From Metridium senile (taxonomy: Eukaryota; Cnidaria; Anthozoa; Actiniaria; Metridiidae), in contig OX459100.1 in NCBI GenBank assembly GCA_949775045.1, positions 12,282,447 to 12,346,446 on the forward strand: a stretch of DNA of 64,000 bases. Direction: 5' to 3'. The notes under the pieces were generated by a model. The model saw only the letters and a program-made list of their open reading frames with translations, was not told the DNA's origin and searched no databases. The position numbers were made by a program, and so were the translations under genes. Below are positions 11,373 to 26,300 of the stretch, in pieces (within the stretch, counting starts at the first letter, position 1; every line of letters starts with the position of its first letter).

Positions 11373-14300
11373 GTAGGGACGTAATAATAAAGACTGGTAT
11401 ACATTAGGCGACAAGTTGCTGCGCATCTTTTGCTTCGACAGGTCGCTTCGTGTGTATTGCTTCTATTGATTAAATTATACCAGTCATGATTTAGCATTGC
11501 CTTTTCGGTGTAAGTTTTTTTTGTAATGCCTTAAGGCCGATTTAGACTGTACGATTTTCGCCTAAGTCTATCGCATGCAACTTGACTTGCTGCTGATTTA
11601 CACATGCACAACTTGTCGCACAACACACGGAAAAGTCTCGTACGATTTCGAGTGAAGCCAGCCTTGCATTTTTCTTAAAATAATCTTTATATGAGCATTG
11701 GAACAGTACTGGTTCCTTGCTCCACTAGGTAATAAGTCTTTCTGTTCTTTCGGTAGTAAAGAATGATATTTTTCTGACTCTTTTCCCTTTCTTTTTCGTC
11801 GAAATATCAGCAGAGCCGGCAGCTTTGTTTTTAACCGCCATTTTGTGCAAAAACACTCCACGGTACCCCACAAAGAAGTTTTGTTACATGATACGTCACT
11901 TTTTTACCATATTTGGCTACGACGGCTACGACTGTCGTAGCATTTTAAAACATGTTTCAAAATCCTACGACTTTTTTTGTGTTGTATACGTCTGTCGTAG
12001 ACGAGTTATGGGCTTGATTTACACTGTACGATTGAGTTGTATGTATGACACGAGCAGGTTGTATGCGATAGACTTAGGCGAAAATCGTACAGTCTAAATC
12101 GGCCTTTACAAGATATAGAATTGCCGATTGTGTTATATTGCCATTGGATTGCCATGGGAACCATGTTGCGTGTTGACATTGACGAACCAAACTTCCATCC
12201 CTTTACAAACCTTACATCCCTTACAAACCTTATAGCCCTTATTACAAACCTTACAAACCTTACAGTCCTTATTACAAACAGGGCTCATGCTACTCCTTAA
12301 ACTCCTTGAAAACTCCTTAGATTTGATTTACGTTTTTAACGGCACTTGAAAAGTCCTTGAATTTTAGAAAATCAGCAAAAACTCCTTAAAAACTCCTTAA
12401 TTCTAGCTAGCTTAAGTAGGTTAAATTTTGATAAACTTTGTTCATTCTGTGTGATGTTAACAATGACAGTAATAACAACAACAACAACAAGATTTTTATT
12501 ACCTTTTGATTATAAGAAAATTAATTTACAATATTTAAGTTAATACTAGAAATAAAGGTAATAGCTACTCAGAAATAGCATCGCTAATCTAGCTGAGTAT
12601 CTATTCATATTTAAACATTATTTAGAAATGGAAGAAAAAAACGTGCTATGTAGACAATAGAAAAAATAAATAATTAACTAAATAATACAGAAATACGAGA
12701 CAAAGGTACCATCTTATGAAGTGCTTTGAATACAGATCTGAATGTTTGCAAATTTTCTGTAATTTGCAATTACTAAGATCTGTAAAGGCAAATTAGGGAC
12801 TTGTCAGAAATTAGCAGGGGGGTAGGGTGGGGGGGGGGGGGGGGTGGAGTTTTGAAATGAAGTGATGAAAATTTCATGACCCTCCCAAAGTAAAGGATCA
12901 TAATATCTTGACCCTACCCTATGTCACAGTGTCTTCTTTTGCACAATCCTCATTTTTGGTGGTTTATTATTTTGTGACCTTCCCTTTTTAGGTTCTTAAA
13001 AAGTGATGACCCTCCCCCAGTTTCCACCCCCCCCCCCCCTCCCCCCCTGCTAATTTCTGACAAGTCCCTTATGATAATAATTTTTGGATCGGAAAATATC
13101 AAGTTTGATTGTAATACTGTGTATGAGACTTGTTTTGAGCTGGGTCTTAAACTGCTTGATTGATAGGTATTTCAAATTTTCATCTAATTTGTTCCATAGA
13201 GAGGCTCCAACAAAGCGAATGCTAAATTTACCGTAATTGGTTCTGACTTTATCAATATAGAATGAGGATCTAGAGGCTAGTCTCGTATTATATGAATGTC
13301 TTGAAGAAACAGATTGAAAATAATTTTCAAAGGCTGCAGGAAGCAGGTGATGCTTTGTCATTATAATATAATATTCAAACGATCACACTCGGAGCTGCTC
13401 GGCTATAAACGAACGGTAGTCAAGTGTTGTTTGTAAGGTGACAATGCATATCAGAATTCACAACTTGAGTAAAAAATATAGACAATAGCGGTCTCGGACA
13501 ACCAAAACAATGCGAGCCTTGAGTAAGCGGTCGAAAAGTTTACCTATTTTGAAAATTATTTTCGATATCTTCCAATCTATCAATGGTCATAAAACTGCAG
13601 GGCTCGATGAGCAACTATTTCAAAAAGCCAATACTGCGGTAAGAAAAAAATTCATCAAGGAAATTTTAAGTTTTGAAATATTTTGTAAAAATGTGTGCAA
13701 TATTAGACAAAAGAAGAAAAAGCGCAGTTATATCTCACCAAACGAAACCTCATGTATGTCCTAATAGCCTGAAGTGATTTCGTTCATGTTCGCCAGACGG
13801 ATAACTAAGACATTTGTTGACCAAATGAAACCAAAAGCAACTTTTTTTGAGCTTTTGTAGTGATGTTTTTGATCAAGTGAAATGGATGCTTGATTAATTT
13901 AATTTATTTGTTGTGTAAATGTTTAAAAGCGTTTTATTCAAAAATGCCTCCATATAAATCTTTTATTTTCAGCAACAGCAAAGACCTTGATCTGAAGTTT
14001 GTAAAACAACCAATGCGGTTTTATAGAAAACTCTATTTCGCCTAAAATTGTCGTATTTGTCAAAACTACTTTTCTATCATAAAAAAATATTGCTAGTTCC
14101 GATTGCATTATTTGAAACATCAGAACAAACTTCAGTCTATTCCTGAACTCGCTATGGAAATTAATTTAAAATTATTTTTCTACGCGCGACGTACTTTGCG
14201 ATCAAATAGCGACGGTGGCCCTTCAAAAATACTCAGTCGAGCCACCTTAAGATATCAGGGCTAACATAGTGTCGTAGTTTGGAGATAATTCCAATACCTC

Positions 14301-17300
14301 TTGATATCAAATATTAAACCCAAATATTTAACTGATGGGTCATGTTTAACTAGGATATTTGCTATTTTTAGGTTAATATCATAATTGATCTTTTTCTGAT
14401 AGGAATGAAATAACACAAAACTTGTTTTTTCTATATTCAAAGTTAATTTGTTGGCACATAACCATGAGTTAACTTTGTGGAGTAAATATCATTAATATAC
14501 AAGATAAAAACCTTACAGCCCTTGCAGCCCTTACAAACCTTACAGCCCTTACAAACCTTACAGGCCTTACAGTCCTTACCAACCTTACAGCCCTTACCAA
14601 CCTTACAGCTCTTACAAACCTTACAGCTCTTACAAACCTTACAGGCCTTACAGTCCTTACCAACCTTACAGCTCTTACCAACCTTACAGCTCTTACAAAC
14701 CTTACAGCCCTTACAAGCCTTACAAGCCTTACAGGCCTTACATTTCTTACCAACCTTACAGCTCTTACCAACCTTACAGCTCTTACAAACCTTACAGCTC
14801 TTACAAACCTTACAAGCCTTACAAACCTTACAGCCCTTACAGGCCTTACAAACCTTACAGCCCTTACAAACCTTACAGTCCTTACAAACCTTACAAACCT
14901 TACAGACATTACAAACTTAACAGCCCTTACAAGCCCTTAATTACAAATCTTACAGCCCTTACAAACCTTACAGCCCTTACAGGCCTTACAAACCTTACAG
15001 CCCTTACAAACCTTACAGCCCTTACAGCCCTTACAGCCCTTGTAAGGTTTGTAAACCTTACAGCCCTGTAAGGCCTGTTAGGGGATGGAAGTTTGGTTCG
15101 TCAATGTCAACACGCAACATGGTTCTCATGGCAACTGATTAACATTCAATGTATAAAGCAATCGGCAATTCCATATCTTGTTAGGCCTTACAAGTGCTTG
15201 CGTAACAAGCTAGAGAGTGTTACTTACTGTAAAAATGGTAACTTATACACCGTAAAAAGAGAGTGTCACTATCTTTAAAATGGTAACTTATTCATATACT
15301 TGTGCATTAAATATCTTTAGAGTTGTGCGACGGAAGCCGGTGATGGAAGCTTTGGCAGCATCGAATACTTTAACTGTGAAAATGGCACAAGTGTTTTTGT
15401 CGGCTTGGACAAAATCAATCAAAGAGGTAAACGAGAAAAATAATCAACACTCTCCCCTAGCTCTCCAAATCAAATCTGATTGATTATTATTATAATGATT
15501 ATTATAATAGAATTACTGTACCGCCACCACCACTCTTTCTGTGCATGCCTCCTACTATGTAAGGTGGACGTTAAAGATTCTGTTTGAGCTTGGTAATAGC
15601 GCTATATAAATGAGGCTTGTTGTAATATGTGGTTATTCCCCCCCCCCCCCCCCCCCCTTAGTAGCCCTTTTGTACAAAGGACCGTCCCCGCAGATAATGA
15701 CCATGTTGTTGTAGTTTAAGTTAAAGTAAAAGAAACGAACAAACAAACGAGTCTACCGTTTTATTACAAGGCTTATTATTATTACTCCCAAGACCAGAGT
15801 GCTGCTTTTTTCCCTAGAAACTAGAGGGTTTCTTGATCTAGTATTTGTATTTATCATTTGTACGTCTGTATTCGTTATCCTCAAGATAAACCCTCTGATA
15901 TCCAGAGTAAGTGCTTGCCTACTTTCTTTTGTTCAATAACTATTGCCAATTGATTAACTAATTTTCAGTTAAACCAATGCATATGGTCCTTCTTTGTTAA
16001 TGTATCAATAAAAAAGGGGGATGTGTACGATCTAATCAGTATTGTCTGTGTCAATTATAGATGATAAAAATGATGATGAAAAAGAAGAGTATAAAGAAAT
16101 GCCAGACAAATTAAGGTTAGTCGAATTGTAAGGAATTAAATTAAAATGTACTATTACGGGTTTTATCTTTTTCTCCGCCAACCTTCATTACATCATTCAA
16201 TATTAATTACATAGATAGTATCTAACTCTTCCATTAAATGCATATGATGCTCATAATGGAATTCAGTTTTCGTGATTTTTTTCTTATTCCCCAAATAGTG
16301 GTAATAAGAATGATGGAGGAATAAGGTTATAGGAGTACCAAGACTGCATCATAGTCCTCCTAGCACACACTATAGGGGTAATAATGTAATAGGGGTAATA
16401 AATGTAATAGGGGTAATAACGCTTACCCATGGGGGTAATAAGACTGCATCATATATTCCTAGCACACACTATAGGGGTAATAATGTAATAGGGGTAATAA
16501 ATGTAATAGGGGTAATAACGCTTACCCATGGGGGTAATAAGACTGCATCATATATTCCTAGCACACACTATAGGGGTAATAAGGTAATAGGGGTAATAAG
16601 ACTACATCATATTACTCCTAGCACACACTATTGGGTAATAAGAGTAATATTAAGACTGCATCATATATTCCTAGCACACACTATAAGGGTAATAAGGTAA
16701 TAGGAGTAATAAGACTACGTCATATATTCCTAGCACACACTATAGGGATGATAAGGTAATAGGAGTAATAAGACTACATCATAGTACTCCTAGCACACAC
16801 TATTGGGTAATAAGGTAATAGGAGTAATATACAAATTAGGTAATACCTAATAGCGGAGCTCCCAGTTTAATTTTTTCTTACAACATCAATATGTGCATGT
16901 AAATACCACTTATTAGATATTTTCTTGGGTATAATATACGTGCTGATATTTTACGAGTTGCGTACGTTTAATCAGCAAGCAATGAGTAAAATGCCAGCCC
17001 GTAATACCCAAGAAAATATCTAATAAGGGATTTATTATACAATTTACTGTTTATTGTAATTTATATAGCATTTTTCATCGAAAAATATAACCTTTCGGAG
17101 ATTCAGCGCGCGGAGAGAGAATCAAAACAAAGCCCTGGAAAAGCCAGTAAAATGTAAGATATTTCTCGCTCTCTTTTTGATTGACATAATGTCAAAAACC
17201 TCATTGGCTATCGATGTACATGACGCCATCATGTAACGCAACGCACGAAAGGAAAGTTTGTCATTTACACGAGGGACGGAGATTTCTCATTGAAAAAAGT

Positions 17301-20300
17301 CCGATAAAAGCATGTTAATGGACAATTCATGAATGGAAATTGATTTAATGTAAGTAAAAAAATTGTAATAAATTCCACTGCTTTTTCTTAGGTTGGTTAT
17401 CGTTTTCATTCTATGCACTTTTTCATCTTTTTCTCAAATTTTCAACTGTCACTTCAGTCAATAGTGTTGTTCAGACAAAAAAGTGTTCAGAAATGTTTTT
17501 GATGGAAAATACGATTCCCAAACGATAGTGTGAATAGCCTTATTATTATCCCTTTTATTTTTAAGTCATGAAGCTTATTTTGCTTTTGATAACGCCTTGA
17601 AAAAGTGCTTTGGCTGAACAGTCGTTTTACGGCCGCTTTTTACCTTCTTTTAAGCTTATTTTCCAAAGTTAGGTTGCGGTCACACTTGCGCTAGAGATTC
17701 TGATTTAGCAAGCTTGCTTGTGACGTCAGTTTAGCGAATGCTAGAATTCTAGCTAGCGCAGCGCGGTCACACTTGTCAAATTCGTGCTTGCTTGAATAAA
17801 GGTGTTAACAGATGTAACTCAGAGCTTATTGTCTTCAGCCTGGTCGATCAACAACCATGGACGACATTTCGATCTTTTTCATTTTAATGATGTTTTATCG
17901 TTTGAATGAGACAAGACGGCGATTATCCCGCAATCGAAGTAGAAGGAGAAGATGGCTGCTTATGCAGCAGCAACAGATAAATGAATACTTCATTACCCAA
18001 ACTATGCAAGTGGCTATTCTGGCGATAATCAATACTGTCTTGATAGAAAATGCTATTACCGAACGGCCATGGATGCTCCGTAGGCCAAGGTTAGGGTGGT
18101 TTGAAGTTGTATTTCATGATCCCAATCAGTCACACTACTGGAAGGAGCACTTTCGAATGACAAAAGACACGTTTCTTGAGCTTGTTAACCTGGTTGCTCC
18201 GGCAATTTCAAGACGAGACACGATGTTGCGAGACGCAATTCCAACTCCAAAGCGAGTAGCAATTGCTTTGTGGCGTATGGCTTGCGGTGGAAGTTTTCGA
18301 GACATTGCAACACATTTTGATGTTGGAAAGTCAACATGCGTTACTATCACCAAAGTATTCTGCCAAGCACTGAATAGATTTGCGCGACGATACATAAAGT
18401 TCCCATCAAACCGTCGTGAAACTACAAGGGCTATAGCGTTATTTCAAGACCACTGCAGAATTCCACAAGCTTTTGGGGCGATCGATGGTACTCACATCGA
18501 AATCGTAGCACCTGAGGATCAGCCCTTTGATTACTTTGACAGGCAGCATCGGTACAGTGTAATAACGCAAGGAGTAGTTGGGGAGAATCTAATGTTATTG
18601 AACACTTCCATTGGTTATCCTGGAAGCATGCACGACGCACGTGTCTTGCGCTACTCTGAGCTTTACAGAGAAATTGAAAACAATAACTATTTAACTGAAC
18701 CAACCATAGAAATTAACAATACAAGAATACGACCTATTTTGCTTGGTGACGGAGCTTACCCACTTCTACCATGGTTGCTGAAGCCATATGCGCACAATGG
18801 TGTCCTTACAGCATCTCAGCGGCGTTTTAACAGAACACTTTCCTCTGCAAGGTCAACAGTAGAACGGGCTTTTGGCGTATTAAAAGGCCGTTGGAGAATT
18901 CTACTGAAACGTTTGGATAATAGATTTGTCAATGTACCTGAGGTTATCCTAACTTGCTGTATATTGCATAATTTCTGCCAAGAAGCTGGCGAAGAATTTG
19001 ATGATGCTGAAATTCTTCGTAGAATAATAAATATTGAGAGGCAGTATTTGCAAGCGAGAAGGCAACAGAATCGGCATGGCCTACACGGAAACCCTGCGGC
19101 AAATAATATCAGGCAGTGTATAGAAATGAAATTGGTATGATTTTTATTATGATCAATTAATCGATCACTGAAATTCTATGTAATCATTTTTGTTGCAGTT
19201 TAAATTTATTATCGAAAGGCAAATCAAATCGTTTGAAATCATAATATTGTACATGTATTATAAATAAGGCAATGAATTGTACTATTTCTGCATTTAACAT
19301 GAACTTTTGACAGCATATTATACAATATATTTTGAAATTTATTATGATGTACATGTATTTGATATGTTCATAATCAAGTAAAATCACTGATATATGCAGC
19401 CAACAGGAACATTTTTGAATATAAATAAAATATTAATAATACATCATGCTATAGTGTTTTTATTTTGTCTATTTTTTCAGTATTTCTGCCATACGTAAAA
19501 AAAATTCTTGGTCCCTTCTTCTAGACTCTTCGTCGAGCTTCCTTTGTTCCATTTCAAGCTTCACAAGGAGTGATTCAGTTCGTGATTGCGCTGCATCAAG
19601 CATTTCTCTTTGAGATTTTTGCATATCAATGATTTGTTGAGTCATACTTTCAATAGCATCAGCTTTTGATTTCCTTGCCTTTTTGGGGGGTTTAGGGAAA
19701 AGTTCATCGTCCTCAGCGCGACGCTTTAGGGTAGTCTCGGTACAACTGGATTCATCCTCTTCTTCGATATCGGAGTATGAGGACGATAAAGGCGAGGTAT
19801 TCTTTAGCCCATCATCTATTACTCCGGGCATTGTCATTACGGGCCGAGAGCCAAGTACTTCATCGAATTCATCATAGAATGGGCATGTCTTGGGAGACGT
19901 TCCCGTTCTGTTGTTGTTTTGTTTCGCCTCCTTGTATGACTGTTTGAGGTTGCGAAGTTTGTCCTTGCTTTGTTTTATTGATTTTGCAGATCCGTGTTTG
20001 TTTACTTCTTCGACAATTTTCTGCCATGTTTCAGTAGCACGACTGCTCTCGAGCTCTACAATCCGCTCTTTCCACTCATGAACCAAAACAGAGGTTTGTT
20101 TATCGGTCCATCTAGTCGATGTAGTTTTGGCGCCATTTTTCAAAGCATGTACTGAAGAAGATGGTTTGGAGGTATCGTTGTGTGTAGGAGTACTCATACC
20201 TGAGCTACCTGGATAATTCATCGGTGGCGATGTCCACGTTGATGTTGGAAAGTATAGCGTAGTTGGTTGTGGAACAGATTGAGGACCATTAAACGCTATT

Positions 20301-23300
20301 TGTGAGGCATTCGGCGAATTCATTCCTGGCTGATTTGCTGGGTATCCCCACCACGCTGAAGCTTGGCTATGATCGTAGTTTCTGCCTGACATTGCTTGGA
20401 TTTTCAAGCAGAGTACTTATTTCTGTTTAAGATGATTGTCGTGCGCAAGAAATATTGATGTGTCTGTTTCAATAGCCTGCGTAGGAACGACACAAAAACA
20501 ACAGTCAATGGCGCCAAATGTTCGTATTTTCTGATGACCTTAAAGGTTAGATTCAAAGTATTCTCATTGGTTGATAAACGTAAGCCAATTTATTCTATTG
20601 ATTTAGCAAGCTTCAAACATGGCCCTGACCGTGCTTAAGCTTTGCTGCGGCTTCTTTGTACTTTGAAAGATTCCAGATCCGTTTACTATTAAGCATGGCG
20701 TGCTGTGAAAAACCGGTCACACTGCACATTGAGCTAGAAACGTGCTAAATACACAGGATTAACTCAAGCAAGCACAATCCTAGCGCGAGTGTGACCGCAA
20801 CCTTAGTTAGGATTCCGGATAGAAAAGGTTAAACCTTTTCATCGTATTAGATTTATTAAAAAGTAGTCATGGCAAATCATAAAACAAAACAAAAAGTATT
20901 TTGAAATGGAATTAAACGCCTCAAGAATTATAAGTTCTACCAACACAAGATGGATTTGAAAAGACAAGGATTTTAAAACAAAGAATTTTATTATGAAAAA
21001 CTTTGTGTAAAACATCATTTTGTTCTGTAAAAAAAACTTTAACGACTTTGAAGTAAAAACTACTAAAAAAGCTCGTTTAGTAAGCATAAAATAGTTAATA
21101 TTGCTAAATAAACAGAAGTTATTCAACCAATTTTAAATTATGTTTGTATTTCAATTCATCTTTGATGTTTTCCGTTTATGAGGTAAAACTATGACAAAAC
21201 GAGTTGAAGATTGAACTAATTTAGGCTGCAAAACAGACCCTACTTTCACACAAAAACTATGACAAATCGAGTTGAAGATTGAACTAATTTAGACTGCAAA
21301 ACAGTCCCTACGTACTTTTACACGAAAACTACGACGAAACGAGTTGAAGATTGAACTATTTTTTGAGTTTTGTCTCTCAAAAACTTGAAACAAATGATAA
21401 TTTTGAACCATGGATAATAAAAACACTTGAACTTACTTTATCGATGATTATTTTCTTGAGGTTTTCTTTCTTCAATGACATTGATCATATTTTGACGAAT
21501 AGATGTAAGCTTATGTACTTGAATTTTGATGGATTAAACATTGTTCATAGTTCAACTGCCAAGCTTGAAAATCCTTCAATAAACTGTGCCGAGGGAAGCA
21601 ATTTGAAGACAGTTTTCATAACAAACAAGGTCGCTTCTTTATCAATTTGTTTTGAATTGCTGTAGTCTTTTAATATTCTTCCACGAAGGTATCTACAAAT
21701 ACGTTTTCTTGATCTTTTGGAATCAGTCTTTTGCTTTTCTTTAGTATAATTTATTCGTTTTTTTGTCCTTCAAGTTTATGTTCTTCTTCGGTCACAACTA
21801 TCTTTATATTCTTCAAAGTTCATCTTTCTCCGTTGTTATTTTGAAATAATGAAAGCTCTGCTATTAGCAAGTAGTATTTTGTTGTTGTTTGTTTGCCTTT
21901 TTTAAGATAAAAGAAAACTTTGCTTTGTTGGTCTAGTGCTATTTGGCGCGTGCGTCACTTTTGTTCCCGCCGAAATGTAACAGCCAATCAGCATCGCGAT
22001 GGGCGCGGACGTCGGACGTCGGACGTACGCTTGGGATACCTGTGTAAAAACCATCGAAAATAGACTCGATGCATTACCATTTTTTCTTAAGTATGGTGCT
22101 CCGCTCGCACGGGCCTTCGGCCCGTGCGGGAGCTCCGCTAATAAGACTACGTCATATATTCCTAGCACACACTATAGGGTAATAGCGGAGCTCCCGCGCG
22201 GAGCACCATACTTAAGAAAAAATAGTAACCCATCGAGTTGATTTTCGATGGTTTTCACACAGGAATCCCAAGCGTACGTCCGACGTCCGACGTCCGACGT
22301 CCGCGCCCATCGCGATGCTGATTGGTTGTTATATTTCGGCGGGAACGAAAGTGACGCGCGCGCCAAATAGCGCTAGATCAACAAAGCAAAGTTGTTCTTT
22401 TAATTTATGGACAAAAAAGTCAAACAAACAACAACAAAATAGCAGAGCTTACATTAATACAAAATAACAACGGAGAAAGATGAACTTCGAAGAACAAAGA
22501 TAGTTTTGACCGAAGAAGAACATAAACTCGAAGGACACAAAAACGAAGAAATTATACTAAAGAAAAGCAGAAAAGACTGATTCCAAAAGATCAAGAAAAC
22601 CTATTTGTATTGCAAATTTAAATTGGTTATATACAACCAAACAAAGCAAAGTTGTTCTTTTAATTTATCGACAAAAAAGTCAAACAAACAACAACAAAAT
22701 AGCAGAGCTTACATTAATACAAAATAACAACGGAGAAAGATGAACTTCGAAGAACAAAGATAGTTTTGACCGAAGAAGAACATAAACTCGAAGGACACAA
22801 AAACGAAGAAATTATACTAAAGAAAAGTTGCGAAAACGTGCAAGTCGTCTACAAAATTCGTTGAAGAATCCAGAAGTAATCGTAGGAGACTTAGAAGTGG
22901 AGGAATATAACGCAGCATTTCGTAGATTTGTCGACATACATGAAGTGTGTATGAACCTCGAAGATGATGAGGAAAAGAAAGTATTGATGACTGACAGCAA
23001 TGCACCGAGGAACTCATTCGTAAGAACCAGTGCAAGAACAGCAACAGCGAGGCCAGGAAATCAACCCAGTGCTTCAGCAGTTAGTAGCAGCGCAACAACA
23101 ACAACGAAGTCAAATAAACCCGTCACAGTCAGTACAGTTGGAGTCAGTAGGCCTAGAGTATGTTTCAAAGTTGTACCCGACAAAGTAAGCAGTCGAGACA
23201 GCAACAAGGCAGTCACCACTTACGCCTTCTTTGACAGTGGTTCAGATGCACGTCTCTGTCTAGAAAGTCTGATTGAAGAGCTTGATGTCAAGGACTCTAA

Positions 23301-26300
23301 GCCAACCACCTACACAATGTCTACGATTGATCGACAAGAAGAGAAGTCGGGACATATGGTAGAACTGAACATAGAATCTTTATCCGGTGACGCAAAGTTT
23401 TGCTTGGAAAACGTTTTGACCATACATAGCCTACCAGTTCTGCTAAAGCATGTTGCTACCAATGAAGATGTATCCAAGTGGTGACATCTCATTGATCTAA
23501 CATTGCCAGAGACTGAAAGAAAGGATGTGACAATACTGATAGGAAATGATAGACCAGATATCATAGACAGTCAACTTGAGAAGAGAGAAGGAAACAAAGG
23601 AGAACCTTTCGCCGTCAAGACTGCATTTGGATGGACAGTGTACGGACCGATCGAAGAATCTACCGAGAACCACGTTTACATAAATCTTACAAGTGCAGAA
23701 CACAAGGATTTGGATGAAAAGCTAGAACTCTTGTATGGTGGAGACTTTCAAGATGCGTACAGTGAAAAAGAAGGAATGTCGATTGAAGATCGAAAAGCGA
23801 AAAGAATCATGGATATGTCAGCAACTCTAGTAAACGGACATTATCATTATACCATACAGACAAGACCCACCAAACCGTCCAGATAGCAGACCGACAGCAC
23901 AGAAAAGACTGGAATGGTTGAAGAAGAGGATGGAGAAAGATGGATCCTTCAAGGAGAAGTATGCACCAGTCGTCGAGAAATACAGGACAAAAGGATCATC
24001 GAAAGAGGTTCCCGAAGAAGATGTAGTTAAAATTAAGCCAATCTGGTATCTTTCTCATCACGCAGTATGGCACCCAAGAAAACCAGATGAACCGAGAGTA
24101 GTCTTCGATTGCGCAGCGAAAAGCAAAGGAATATCGTTGAATGACCAGTTACTGAGAGGGCCAGAGAATACAAGTACGCTTATCGGAGTAATACTCAGAT
24201 TCAGAGTTAAAGAAGTAGCAGTAGCTGCAGACGTAAAGAGGATGTTCCACCAAGTGTTCGTGGCACCTGAAGATCGTGGAGCACTTTGTTACCTATGGTG
24301 GCCTGATGGAGATATCACGAAGGATCCCAAGACTTACCAAATGTTAGTACACACTTTCGGAGCAACGTCATCACCAAGTGTTGCAGGATACGCGCTTAGG
24401 AAAACAGCCAAGGACAACAAACACGAATTTTCACCAGACACCATTGATGCTGAGCTGAAAGACTTTTACGTCGATGATTTGTTAAAGTCTTTTGCCAACG
24501 TCCAACGTCGAAGAGGCCATAGATGTAAGCAAACAGCTGCAAAGTTTGTTGACCAGAGGAGGCTTCCAGCTAACGAAATGGATATCAAACGATCGCGATG
24601 TCTTATCCGCGTTCTCAGAAGAGGAGCGTGCACCAGCAATCAAGACCCTTGATCTAAAGTCCGAACGTTTACCTGGTGACAGAGCGCTTGGAATTCGCTG
24701 GGATGACACCTTTAAGCTGATAGCTAGCACGAAACAATTCCCGGAAACTCGCAAAGGCGTTTTGTCGTCAATTGCAACAGTTTATGACCCACTCGGATTC
24801 GCCAGCCCTTTAATACTGATTGGACGAGAAATCAGTCAAGAATTATGCAGAATGAAGTTCGATTGGAACGATGATCTTCCAAAGGACCTACTAGCTCGAT
24901 GGAAAAAGTGGAGGGAAGGACTTGCGAACCTACGAGATTTCAAGATTCCACGATGCTATAAGCCAAAGAACTTTGGAACAGTTACAAGCGCTGAAATTCA
25001 TCACTTTGCAGACGCCTCTCAAGAGCACGGATATGGAACTGCTTCGTACTTGATACTTACCAACGACAGAGAAGAAGTCCATTGTTCCTTTATTATGGGT
25101 AAATCACGTGTGAATCCACTAAAGAGCACGACGACAGTACCGAAGCTTGAATTGACAGCAGCAACTCTACTTATGCGGATGAACGACTTAATCTCCAAGG
25201 AGCTAGAAGGAAGACTTAGCATTGACAATACCACGTATTGGACGGACTCGATGATCGTCCTCGGATACATCGCTAATGAAACGAAGAGATTTCCTACGTT
25301 CGTCGCCAATCGCGTAGCCGTTATACGACAAGGATCAGAACCAAGTCAATGGAAGCACGTAAGGACGGAGCTGAACACCGCAGATTATGCCTCAAGAGGT
25401 ATCAGAGCTTCTGAGACGGAGAAGTTAGAAAGATGGAGGAGAGGTCCGGAGTTCTTGTGGAAAGAAAAATAAGAATGGCCGCCACAACCATTAGAAATGA
25501 AGGATGACGAAGACGCGGAAGAAGTCTCAGTAGGAACAGTAGCTTTACAGACAGACTTTTGGAACCTTCTGTTTTACAGGTACTCCACATGGAATCGACT
25601 ACGAAGAATCGTCGCTTGTCTTATTAGAATCGTACGCAAGCTAAAGGATATATGGTCCCATCCACAAGACGACGAAAAACAGTCAAGTAAGAAGTTCTTG
25701 AAGTCTACAGAACCACTTACAGTTTCAGACGTTAAAGAAGCAGAGAAGAGAATCGTCATGTTCGTCGGTGCAGAGACAGTCATTTTCGAATGCATATACC
25801 AAAGGAAAGCTAGCCCGTTTGAAACCATTTACTGAAGAAGGATTGATTCGTGTAGGAGGACGCTTGAATCGTTCTCAGTTGGACCACGATGCCAAGCACC
25901 CGATGATTCTTCCGGCGAAACATCAAGTGACGGAACTTATCATACTCCACTATCACCACCAAAGCGGACACGTTGGCACTCACCAAGTTCTTGCAGAAAT
26001 TCGACAGCGCTATTGGATAGTAAACGGAGTGTCGTCTGTTAAACGAGTTCTCCACAAGTGTCATGTATGCAGACGTCAGAATGCGAAGATGGGAGAGCAA
26101 ATAACAGCACCATTACCAGCAATCAGAGTGTCATCCGACGAACATCAACTGATATACTCATTCTCAGCCGTGGGGTTAGACTACTTTGGACCACTGTACG
26201 TAAAGATGTGACCGGAAACAAGATCATCGAAGAGAACCCCAACGTTGAACAAACGGTATGGATGTATATTTACCTGCCTCAGGTACAGAGCAGTACATAT

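Larger units (their letters stand above)
12109..15180. mobile_element. 3.1-kb element with about 105-bp inverted repeats, TTA-flanked
   Basis: The left end CAAGATATAGAATTGCCGAT and its reverse complement at 15161-15180 belong to arms that also share a GTTGCGTGTTGACATTGACG phrase. TTA lies immediately outside both ends (12106-12108 and 15181-15183). Next to each arm lies a CCTTACAAA-type minisatellite, short on the left (12200-12290) and long on the right. The interior holds LINE fragments and a small MITE. No transposase is seen. Confidence 0.6.
17672..20802. mobile_element. Complete PIF/Harbinger transposon, 3,131 bp
   Basis: Terminal inverted repeats GGTTGCGGTCACACTTGCGC (left) and GGTTGCGGTCACACTCGCGC (right, inverted) are flanked by TTA on both sides (17669-17671 and 20803-20805), the expected 3-bp target. 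It carries both proteins Harbinger elements need, in convergent orientation: a DDE nuclease and a Myb/SANT-like protein. Both frames are intact, so the copy may be autonomous and young. It sits in gene A's third intron. Confidence 0.9.

Noticed and set aside
14469..14920. Long open frames on both strands (poly VRAVR and poly LQTLQ)
   Set aside because: The region is a 9-bp minisatellite whose unit is a multiple of three, so every frame stays open. No other coding sign.
16330..16850. CRISPR-like array
   Set aside because: Units vary in length, there are no unique spacers of constant size and the context is a eukaryotic intron. It is a satellite.
21902..22366. Open frames in the palindrome (PHGPKARASGAPYLRKN)
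   Set aside because: They mirror each other on both arms and match no domain; by-products of the inverted repeat.
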